The notes under the pieces: generated by a model | The model's input: only the letters and a program-made list of their open reading frames with translations | The model's database searches: none | What the model was told of the DNA's origin: nothing | Part shown: one piece after another, positions 1-5,479 of the stretch | How the letters are laid out: every line of letters starts with the position of its first letter | How positions within the stretch are numbered: the stretch's first letter is position 1 | Translations under genes and position numbers: made by a program | Source: Defluviicoccus vanus | Lineage (GTDB): Bacteria > Pseudomonadota > Alphaproteobacteria > Rhodospirillales > Defluviicoccaceae | Direction of reading: 5' to 3' | Assembly: GCF_014672695.1 (NCBI RefSeq) | Contig: NZ_CP053923.1 | Location: forward strand, 985,329 to 990,807 | DNA length: 5,479 bases

Positions 1-520
1 GGGCTGGGCGGAGGTCTGCTACTCCGGCGTCGCCTACCCGCTGGTCGACACCGGCCTGGCGCACGCGGTGAAGCTGGGCTACCGGCGGATCATCGTCTTT
101 CCGTATTTTCTCTTCACCGGCATCCTCGTCGACCGCATCTACGGCCACGCCGATGCGGCCCAGGCGGCGCATCCCGAGGTCGAGATCATCAAGGCCGAAT
201 ACCTCAACGATCACCCGCTGGTCATCGATGCCTTCGTCGATCGCGTCGACGAAACGCTCAACGGCGCCAACCTGATGAACTGCCTGATGTGCAAGTATCG
301 GGAGCAGATCCTCGGATTCGAGGCCGCGAAGGGCGCGCCGCAGGTCGGCCACCATTACCACGTCCGCGGCATCGGCACCGACGCCGACCATGATCACGAC
401 CATGACCATGGGCATGACCCTCATCACGGTCACAGTCACGATCATCACCACCATCATCATGGTCACGGCCATCATCATCACGACCACGGCCATGACCACG
501 ACAATAAGAATGGCGGATAA
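1..520 (+). CDS. cbiX: Sirohydrochlorin cobaltochelatase CbiX, 5'-truncated by the window, with histidine-rich C-terminal tail
   Basis: CbiX inserts Co2+ into sirohydrochlorin (or its precursor) in the cytoplasm, an early step of corrin-ring synthesis. The frame is open from base 2, so the GTG at 68 is an internal codon, not the start. About 22 residues precede it (GWAEVCYSGVAYPLVDTGLA and on), and they flow into the chelatase-fold segment GYRRIIVFPYFLFTGILVDR. Of the gene, 172 codons are visible; the N-terminal part, where the family's first metal-binding histidine lies, is missing. Next come a chelatase C-terminal segment (AEYLNDHPLVIDAFVDRV), the motif MNCLMC (275-292), which matches the MxCxxC Fe-S motif of long-type CbiX, and a tail with 26 histidines in 50 residues. 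Stop TAA is at 518-520, and the next gene starts 21 bases later. Family assignment is strong. That the Fe-S cluster and the tail's metal storage or delivery role apply here is inferred from characterised long CbiX proteins. Confidence 0.92.
   Translation, partial: GWAEVCYSGVAYPLVDTGLAHAVKLGYRRIIVFPYFLFTGILVDRIYGHADAAQAAHPEVEIIKAEYLNDHPLVIDAFVDRVDETLNGANLMNCLMCKYREQILGFEAAKGAPQVGHHYHVRGIGTDADHDHDHDHGHDPHHGHSHDHHHHHHGHGHHHHDHGHDHDNKNGG
350..499 (+). repeat. Low-complexity histidine-coding tract in the cbiX tail
   Basis: This stretch is a degenerate run of CAT/CAC codons alternating with GAC/GAT and GGT/GGC codons. It encodes 26 histidines in 50 residues, including one run of six and one of four, mixed with Asp and Gly. 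The CAT and CAC codons are interspersed, so this is not a perfect nucleotide repeat; selection on the protein is a more likely cause than recent slippage alone. His/Asp tails of this type bind Co2+ or Ni2+ in CbiX and in other metal chaperones. Confidence 0.9.
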
Positions 521-541
521 CGCCCGCCCGACGTCCCGCCG

Positions 542-1441
542 ATGCCTCCCCTATTTGACGCCTACCTGATCGTCGACTGGAGTGCGGCGTCGCTGCCGCG
601 CACCGGCGCCGACAGCATCTGGGTGCACCTCCTGGAGCGCGACGATGCGGGCGTGATCCACGAACGCCAGATCAACCCGTCGACGCGTCACGCCGCGAGC
701 GCCTTCCTCGCCGACGTGTTGAGCGATCTCGTCGCCCGCGACCGGGTGACGCTGGTCGGCTGCGACTTTGCTTTTGGCTACCCGGCCGGATTCGCGAACC
801 GGATCTGCGGCGACGGCGCCGGCTGGCAGCAGCTGTGGCAGGCCATCGACCAGCGCATCGAAGATACCGAAGAGAACGGTAACAATCGCTTCGCGGTTGC
901 TGCGGCTTTCAATCGCGAGGTTTCCGGCGGGGCGTTTCCCTTCTGGAGCTGTCCCCGCGGCGTTACCGATCCGGCGATCGCGGTGAAAAAGCCACGCAGC
1001 TACGGCGCCGACACGCTGGCGGAATTCCGTTTGACCGATCGGGCGCTACGCGGCCCGAAATCGGTGTGGCAGCTTTACGGCGCCGGCAGTGTCGGCAGCC
1101 AGACCCTCCTCGGCATCGCCCATCTGCAGCGGTTGCGCCGCCACCCCTGGCTCGCCGGCGGCGCCCGCATCTGGCCGTTCGAGACCGGCCTCAGGGCACT
1201 GGAACGTCCCGGCAGCGACGACTGGCGAGTGCTGTTCGCCGAAGTCTATCCCTCCATGCTGCCGCTGGGTGAGCCGACAGACGAAATCAAGGACGCGCGT
1301 CAGGTGGCCGCCCTGGCGAAACATTTCGCTTCGCTGGATACCGCCGGTGAACTGGCGACGATGTTCGGCGGTCCCGCCGGCCTCAACGCCGAAGCCCGTG
1401 CCCGCATCGAAACCGACGAAGGCTGGATTCTCGGCGCCATG
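542..1441 (+). other. N-terminal accessory domain of the CobH fusion (residues 1-300)
   Basis: This region precedes the methylmutase and is not part of any corrin-ring enzyme I recognise. It is globular-looking, with no signal peptide or membrane segment. An early beta-strand-like segment ends in Asp (YLIVDWSAAS), a second strand carries Asp75 followed by FGYPAGF, an aromatic-rich middle includes FPFWSCPRG, and a later AEVYPS plus DARQVAAL helix precedes EGWILG. RNase H-fold proteins of the DUF429 group place Asp, Asp, Glu and Asp in similar surroundings. Nuclease activity is not shown by this. It could equally be a ligand-binding or assembly domain recruited to the corrin pathway. Confidence 0.5.
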
Positions 1442-2104
1442 GGCCCCGTCACCACGACATCCGCCAACCCTTCCCGCTACGACTACATCCGCGAGCCCGA
1501 GTCGATCTATGCGGCGTCCTTCGCCACCATCCGCGCCGAGGCCGACCTCGCTTCGATTCCCGCCGCGCTGCAGCCGCTGGCGATCCGCGTTATTCATGCC
1601 GCCGGCGATCCTGCCATCGCTTCCCGCCTCGTCGCCAGCCACGAGGCGGTAGCCGCCGGCCATGCGGCGCTCGCCGCCGGCGCGCCGATCCTCGTCGATA
1701 CGGCGATGGTCGCCGCCGGCATCATCCGCCGCCAGTTGCCGGCCACCACCCGGGTGATCTGTACCCTCGCCGAGCCGGAGGTAGCCGAAACAGCGCGGGC
1801 GATCGGCAACACCCGCTCGGCGGCGGCGGTGGAGTTGTGGCGGCCGATGCTCGATGGTGCCATCGTCGTCGTTGGCAATGCGCCGACGGCGCTCTTTCAT
1901 CTTCTTGAGATCATCGATGCCGGCGGCCCACGGCCGGCGCTGATCCTGGGCTTCCCGGTGGGTTTCGTCGGCGCCGCCGAATCGAAGGAGGCATTGATCG
2001 CACACGACGCCGGCATCCCCTTCGTCGCCCTGCGCGGCCGGCGCGGTGGCAGTGCCATCGCCGCCGCCGCGGTCAATGCTCTGACTGGCAGGCTGTCCTC
2101 ATGA
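542..2104 (+). CDS. cobH: Precorrin-8X methylmutase (CobH/CbiC) with an N-terminal RNase H-like (DUF429-like) domain
   Basis: A two-domain protein of 520 residues. Residues about 311-520 are a complete CobH/CbiC, which moves the ring methyl group from C11 to C12 to give hydrogenobyrinate (or cobyrinate). It has the family's YDYIR start (313-317), the catalytic-histidine segment with His352 (VIHAAG), GAPILVDTAMV, IGNTRSAAA, GNAPTALFHLLE, and GFPVGFVGAAESK near the end; its 210 residues match stand-alone CobH. Residues 1-300 are extra. They contain IVDWSAA (Asp12), GCDFAFGYPAGF (Asp75), AEVYPSMLP (Glu234) and KDARQVAALAKHF (Asp251). This acidic-residue pattern resembles DUF429 RNase H-fold proteins; that link is my inference and its function is unknown. 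The start at 542 sits directly before conserved sequence, but no Shine-Dalgarno is visible in the 21-base gap after cbiX. The stop overlaps cobL. The methylmutase call is firm; the N-terminal domain call is tentative. Confidence 0.93.
   Translation: MPPLFDAYLIVDWSAASLPRTGADSIWVHLLERDDAGVIHERQINPSTRHAASAFLADVLSDLVARDRVTLVGCDFAFGYPAGFANRICGDGAGWQQLWQAIDQRIEDTEENGNNRFAVAAAFNREVSGGAFPFWSCPRGVTDPAIAVKKPRSYGADTLAEFRLTDRALRGPKSVWQLYGAGSVGSQTLLGIAHLQRLRRHPWLAGGARIWPFETGLRALERPGSDDWRVLFAEVYPSMLPLGEPTDEIKDARQVAALAKHFASLDTAGELATMFGGPAGLNAEARARIETDEGWILGAMGPVTTTSANPSRYDYIREPESIYAASFATIRAEADLASIPAALQPLAIRVIHAAGDPAIASRLVASHEAVAAGHAALAAGAPILVDTAMVAAGIIRRQLPATTRVICTLAEPEVAETARAIGNTRSAAAVELWRPMLDGAIVVVGNAPTALFHLLEIIDAGGPRPALILGFPVGFVGAAESKEALIAHDAGIPFVALRGRRGGSAIAAAAVNALTGRLSS
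2101..2104 (+). promoter_or_regulatory. ATGA stop/start overlap coupling cobH to cobL
   Basis: The cobL ATG (2101-2103) overlaps the cobH TGA (2102-2104). Ribosomes finishing cobH can restart on cobL. A weak purine-rich GGCAGG at 2087-2092 could assist as a Shine-Dalgarno. Confidence 0.8.
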
Positions 2105-3330
2105 CGCCCTGGCTGACGGTGATCGGCATCGGTGACGACGGCCTCGATGGTCTCTGTGCAGCCGCGCGCACCCTGATCACCACCGCCGACGTCCTCGTCG
2201 GCGGCGACCGCCATCAGGCGATGGTGGCAACGACAACCGCCGAGAGGATCACCTGGAAGGCCGGCGTCGGCAGCGTCGTCGAGGCGATCGCCGCCCGTCG
2301 CGGTCAACACGTCGTCGTCCTGACCACCGGCGATCCGATGTGGTTCGGTGCCGGCGCCAACCTCGCGCGGCGCTTCGCTGCCGACGAGATGACCATCCTG
2401 CCGCATCCCGGCGCCTTCAGCCTCGCTGCCGCCCGTCTTGGCTGGTCGCTTGCCGACATCGCGACGCTGAGCGCGCACAGCCGGCCGTTGCCGCTGCTCA
2501 ACCGCTCCCTCTATCCGGGCGGCCGCCTGCTGCTGCTGAGTCGAGATGGCCAGACGCCGGCGGCGGTCGCCGATCTGCTCACCCGCCGCGGCTTCGGGCC
2601 GAGCCGGATCATCGCCCTCGAACACTTGGGCGGGCCGAAGGAACGGCGGATCGAGGCCACCGCCGAGACCTGGGATTCACAACCGATCGCCGATCTCAAT
2701 GTCCTGGGCATCCACTGCTTTGCCGGTCCGCAGCCGCAGTTGCTGCCGCTGGTCCCCGGCCTGCCCGATGACGTTTTCACCCACGACGGCAAGATGACCA
2801 AGCGCGAACTGCGCGCCGCGGCGATCGCCGCCCTGGCGCCGCTGCCGGGGCAAGTGCTGTGGGATGTGGGCGCCGGTGCCGGCTCGATCGCCATCGAGTG
2901 GCTGCGCGCCCTGCCCTGTCACCGCCTTGCCGACGGCCGAGAAGCCACAGCCTTTGCCATCGAGGCCGCAGCCGACCGCTGCCAGGCGATCGCTCGCAAC
3001 GCCATGCAACTCGGCGCACCGCAGCTCCACATCGTCCACGGTGACGCGCCGGCAGCACTCGCCGACCTGCCACAGCCGGACAGCGTCTTTCTTGGCGGTG
3101 GCCTGTCGCAGCCGCAGCTCATCGAGACGGCATGGGCGGCGCTGCCCGCCGGCGGGCGGCTGGTGGCGCATGCCGTTACCCTCGAAGGCATCGCCCGCCT
3201 GTTCGATTTCTACCACCAGCACGGGGGCGATCTGCTACGCCTTGCCGTCTCCCGCGCCGCACCGGTCGGCCGGCTCACCGCCTTTCGCCCCGCCATGGAG
3301 GTCACCCAGTTGACGACGCTAAAGCCATGA
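2101..3330 (+). CDS. cobL: Precorrin-6B C5,15-methyltransferase (decarboxylating), CbiE-CbiT fusion CobL
   Basis: CobL uses two S-adenosylmethionine molecules to methylate C5 and C15 of the dihydro-precorrin-6 ring and removes the C12 acetate carboxyl, giving precorrin-8X, the substrate of CobH encoded just upstream. Its 409 residues match the fused CobL size of roughly 400-415. The CbiE half (residues about 3-205) has WLTVIGIGDDGLDGL at the start, LVGGDRHQ, the tetrapyrrole-methylase loop LTTGDPMWFGAG (74-85), HPGAFSLAAARLGW (102-115) and LSAHSRP. The CbiT half (about 225-409) begins with FTHDGKMTKRELRAAAIAAL, typical of CbiT, then has the SAM-binding loop LWDVGAGAGSIAIEWL (253-268), FAIEAA, VHGDAPAAL, FLGGG (330-334) and GGRLVAHAVT. 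The ATG at 2101 sits four residues before the conserved first strand. The last four bases overlap the next gene. No sign of damage in either half. Confidence 0.96.
   Translation: MTPWLTVIGIGDDGLDGLCAAARTLITTADVLVGGDRHQAMVATTTAERITWKAGVGSVVEAIAARRGQHVVVLTTGDPMWFGAGANLARRFAADEMTILPHPGAFSLAAARLGWSLADIATLSAHSRPLPLLNRSLYPGGRLLLLSRDGQTPAAVADLLTRRGFGPSRIIALEHLGGPKERRIEATAETWDSQPIADLNVLGIHCFAGPQPQLLPLVPGLPDDVFTHDGKMTKRELRAAAIAALAPLPGQVLWDVGAGAGSIAIEWLRALPCHRLADGREATAFAIEAAADRCQAIARNAMQLGAPQLHIVHGDAPAALADLPQPDSVFLGGGLSQPQLIETAWAALPAGGRLVAHAVTLEGIARLFDFYHQHGGDLLRLAVSRAAPVGRLTAFRPAMEVTQLTTLKP
3327..3330 (+). promoter_or_regulatory. ATGA stop/start overlap coupling cobL to the cobI-cbiG-cobJ fusion
   Basis: The ATG at 3327-3329 overlaps the cobL TGA at 3328-3330. 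No Shine-Dalgarno-like purine run stands in the bases just before it, so start-up here probably relies on coupling to cobL translation. The start is supported because the conserved CobI glycine-rich strand begins about ten residues downstream. Confidence 0.78.
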
Positions 3331-5479
3331 CTATCCCTCCCTCCCGTGGGACTCTCTATGGCCTCGGCATTGGCCCGGGCGATCCCGAGCTGATCACCGT
3401 CAAAGCGAGGGAAATCCTCGCCCACGTTCCGGTCATCGCCTATCCAGCCCCGGAAGGTGGCGAGAGCCTGGTGCGCCGGATCGCCGCCGTCAACGTCCCC
3501 GAGGGTCGCATCGAGATCGCCATCGTCACGCCAATGGCGATCGAGCGCTTTCCGGCCCAGGAGGTTTACGACCGTTACGCGGTGATTCTCACCGAGCACC
3601 TGGCCGCCGGTCGCGACGTCGCCGTGCTGTGCGAGGGCGATCCCTTCCTCTACGGCTCGTTCATGTACCTCTACGAGCGCCTGGCACCGACGCATCCGGC
3701 GGTCGTCGTACCGGGCGTGTCGTCGCTGGGCGCGGTTGCCGCCGCCGCCGGCCGGCCGCTGTGCAGCCGCAACGACATCTTCACCGTCCTGCCGGCGCCG
3801 CTCAGCGAGGCGGAACTGGAAGCAAGGCTGCGCACCGCCGATGCCGTTGCCATCATGAAGGTCGGGCGCCACCTGCCGAAGGTGCGCCGGGTGCTGCAGC
3901 GCCTCGGTCTCGAAGCCGATGCCAGCTATGTGGCGCGGGCGACGATGGCCGAACAGCAGATCGTCCCGCTGACCGATCTCACCCGTGACGGCGCCCCCTA
4001 CTTTTCAACCATTCTGGTCAAGACCAACCGCCATCGGCAGGAGGACAGGGCGGACATCCAGCTCCCTCCGGGTGCCGCGATCATCGCCCTGTCGGCAACT
4101 GGTGCGGTACTGGCGCGACGGCTGCAGGCGATTCTACCCGAGAGCCAGGTGCATGGCCTTACCGGCCGTACCGAGGGAACAGACGTTACCTTCAGCCAGA
4201 CAACAACGCATCTCAAGGGACTGTTTGCAACCGGGGTGCCGATCGTCGGCGTCTGCGCTGCCGGTATCCTCATCCGCGCCGTCGCTCCTCAGCTGACCGA
4301 TAAGCGACGGGAACCACCGGTCATTGCCGTCGCCGAAGACGGGCAGACGGCGGTGCCGCTGTTAGGCGGCCATCACGGCGCCAACCGCCTCGCCCGTGCC
4401 ATCGCCGCGGAACTGGGCGGTCAGGCAGCGATCACCACCGCCGGCGACATCCGGCTCGGCATCGGTCTCGACGATCCGCCCGCCGGATGGTCGGTGGCCA
4501 ACCCCGAGGCGGCGAAAGCGCTCACCGCGGCACTGCTGGCGGGCGAACCGGTGCGCCTAGAGGTCGACGCCGGCGATGCCGGCTGGCTGACCGAGACAGC
4601 CATCCCCTTCACCAGCGCCGGCAAACGCGCCATCCGCATCACCGATCGCACCGATCCAGGCGACGAAGACACCCTGCTGCTGCACCCGCCGGTGCTCGCC
4701 ATCGGCATCGGCTGCGAACGCGGCGCTGCGGCGGAGGACGTGATTGCGCTCGTCGAGAAAACGCTTGCCACCCATGAACTCGCCAAAGGTGCCGTCGCCT
4801 GCCTCGCCTCGATCGACGTCAAGATGGATGAGCCGGCGGTGCACGCGGCAGCGGCCTCCCTCGGCGTGCCGGTCCGCTTCTTTACCGCCGCTGAACTGGA
4901 AGCCGAAACCCCGCGCCTCGCCTCGCCTTCGGAAATCGTCTTCCGTGCCGTCGGCTGCCACGGTGTCGCCGAAGCCGCGGCCCTGGCCATCGCCGGGGAT
5001 GCAGCGACCCTGGTCGTCAGCAAGCAGCGCAGCGAACGCGCCACCTGCGCCGTCGCCCGTGCCCCCGGCGCAATCGATCCCGGCGCCAAGGGTCGTGTAC
5101 CGGGAACACTGACCGTCGTCGGCATCGGCCCCGGGGCCGACGACTGGCGAACGCCGGAAGTCTCGCGGGCGGTAAGTGCGGCGACCGACGTTGTCGGCTA
5201 TCAGCTTTACCTCGACCTGATCGAGCCGCTGACCGCTGGCAAGCGACTGCACGCGCCACCGATGACGGCCGAAGAAGCGCGGGCGCGACTCGCTCTCGAT
5301 CTTGCCGCCGAGGGGCGCCGCGTTGTCCTCGTCTGCTCCGGTGATGCCGGTGTCTATGCGCTGGCCAGCCTCGTCTTCGAGCTGATCGAACGGGAGGACG
5401 ATGCCAACTGGCGGCGCATCCGCCTCGCCGTCGCCCCGGGACTATCGGCGATGTTCGCTGCCGCCGCCCGCGCCGGCGC
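3327..5479 (+). CDS. cobI-cbiG-cobJ: Three-enzyme fusion: precorrin-2 C20-methyltransferase (CobI/CbiL), CbiG, and precorrin-3B C17-methyltransferase (CobJ/CbiH); 3' end outside the window
   Basis: I translated this frame from 3327 to the window edge: 717 full codons without a stop. Residues 1-236 are CobI/CbiL, which adds the C20 methyl to precorrin-2: GLGIGPGDPELITVKA (12-27), CEGDPFLYGS (102-111), VVPGVSS (127-133) and the closing PYFSTILVKTNR (224-235). After a short linker, about 249-585 is a whole CbiG. Its N-terminal part has VCAAGILIRAVAP (309-321) and PLLGGHHGANRLAR (344-357), the middle has GIGLDD and ANPEAAKAL, and the C-terminal part (the portion equivalent to CobE) has AIGIGCERG (458-466), SIDVKMDEP (495-503) and VGCHGVAEAAAL. 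From 594 a second methyltransferase begins: LTVVGIGPG (595-603), GYQLYLDLI, VCSGDAGVYAL and APGLSAMF, matching CobJ/CbiH, which methylates C17 and contracts the ring. Only about 124 of some 250 residues of that domain are visible. CbiG opens the ring-A lactone in the anaerobic route. Linker ends are approximate. Confidence 0.93.
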   Translation, partial: MTIPPSRGTLYGLGIGPGDPELITVKAREILAHVPVIAYPAPEGGESLVRRIAAVNVPEGRIEIAIVTPMAIERFPAQEVYDRYAVILTEHLAAGRDVAVLCEGDPFLYGSFMYLYERLAPTHPAVVVPGVSSLGAVAAAAGRPLCSRNDIFTVLPAPLSEAELEARLRTADAVAIMKVGRHLPKVRRVLQRLGLEADASYVARATMAEQQIVPLTDLTRDGAPYFSTILVKTNRHRQEDRADIQLPPGAAIIALSATGAVLARRLQAILPESQVHGLTGRTEGTDVTFSQTTTHLKGLFATGVPIVGVCAAGILIRAVAPQLTDKRREPPVIAVAEDGQTAVPLLGGHHGANRLARAIAAELGGQAAITTAGDIRLGIGLDDPPAGWSVANPEAAKALTAALLAGEPVRLEVDAGDAGWLTETAIPFTSAGKRAIRITDRTDPGDEDTLLLHPPVLAIGIGCERGAAAEDVIALVEKTLATHELAKGAVACLASIDVKMDEPAVHAAAASLGVPVRFFTAAELEAETPRLASPSEIVFRAVGCHGVAEAAALAIAGDAATLVVSKQRSERATCAVARAPGAIDPGAKGRVPGTLTVVGIGPGADDWRTPEVSRAVSAATDVVGYQLYLDLIEPLTAGKRLHAPPMTAEEARARLALDLAAEGRRVVLVCSGDAGVYALASLVFELIEREDDANWRRIRLAVAPGLSAMFAAAARAG

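Noticed and set aside
350..499. Histidine-codon tract as a CRISPR or tandem DNA repeat
   Set aside because: The units are irregular, there are no spacers, and the sequence is in frame within cbiX; it is a coding low-complexity tail.
68..520. GTG at 68 as the start of a 150-residue gene
   Set aside because: The frame is open to the left edge and the upstream codons encode residues typical of the CbiX fold, so this is an internal valine codon of a truncated gene.
521..541. Promoter, terminator or riboswitch between cbiX and cobH
   Set aside because: The gap is only 21 bases, with no hairpin, T-run or promoter-like elements, and far too short for a cobalamin riboswitch.
1046..2005. 319-residue open frame on the minus strand opposite cobH
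   Set aside because: It is Arg/Gly-rich, matches no family I recognise, and lies opposite a strongly conserved methylmutase; a shadow of G+C-biased codon use.
1897..2625. 242-residue minus-strand frame across the cobH-cobL junction
   Set aside because: It spans two well-supported plus-strand genes and its translation is Arg/Ala/Gly-rich without domain features.
3210..3872. 220-residue minus-strand frame opposite the end of cobL and the CobI domain
   Set aside because: It has low-complexity composition and no recognisable motif, while the plus strand encodes conserved CobL and CobI motifs throughout.
4421..5252. Overlapping minus-strand frames opposite the CbiG and CobJ domains
   Set aside because: Ser/Ala/Arg-rich translations without motifs; the plus-strand frame is continuous and conserved across the same bases.

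Overview
The window is a compact, single-strand piece of a cobalamin (vitamin B12) corrin-ring operon. By eye it is high in G+C (about two thirds). Strong third-position G/C bias leaves many long shadow ORFs on the other strand and in other frames. Gene content and Cob-type fusion architecture suggest a Pseudomonadota genome, most likely an alphaproteobacterium. That placement is an inference from style and is not resolved by any marker gene here.

Layout, all on the + strand. (1) Bases 1-520 hold the 3' part of cbiX, a sirohydrochlorin cobaltochelatase with an MxCxxC motif and a very histidine-rich tail; its 5' end is cut off by the window. (2) Bases 542-2104 encode a 520-residue fusion. An N-terminal domain of about 300 residues resembles the RNase H-like DUF429 group, and a full-length precorrin-8X methylmutase (CobH/CbiC) forms the C-terminus. 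(3) Bases 2101-3330 encode CobL, the CbiE-CbiT fusion that methylates C5 and C15 and decarboxylates precorrin-6. (4) From 3327 to the right edge an uninterrupted reading frame of at least 717 codons joins three enzymes: CobI/CbiL (C20 methyltransferase), a full CbiG, and the start of CobJ/CbiH (C17 methyltransferase). No stop codon lies before the window edge.

The genes work on one pathway. CbiX inserts cobalt into sirohydrochlorin; CobI methylates C20; CobJ/CbiH methylates C17 and contracts the ring; CbiG opens the resulting lactone in the oxygen-independent route. CobL does the late methylations and decarboxylation, and CobH moves the C11 methyl to C12. Two ATGA stop/start overlaps and one 21-base gap point to one translationally coupled transcript. 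CbiX plus a complete CbiG leans toward cobalt-early, oxygen-independent chemistry, but the deciding genes (cobG/cobZ, cbiD, cobNST, cobK/cbiJ) are outside the window.

There is no gene-free stretch longer than 21 bases. I saw no RNA gene, mobile element, CRISPR array, promoter, riboswitch or terminator. The two points most worth a second look are the unexplained domain fused in front of CobH and the three-enzyme CobI-CbiG-CobJ fusion.
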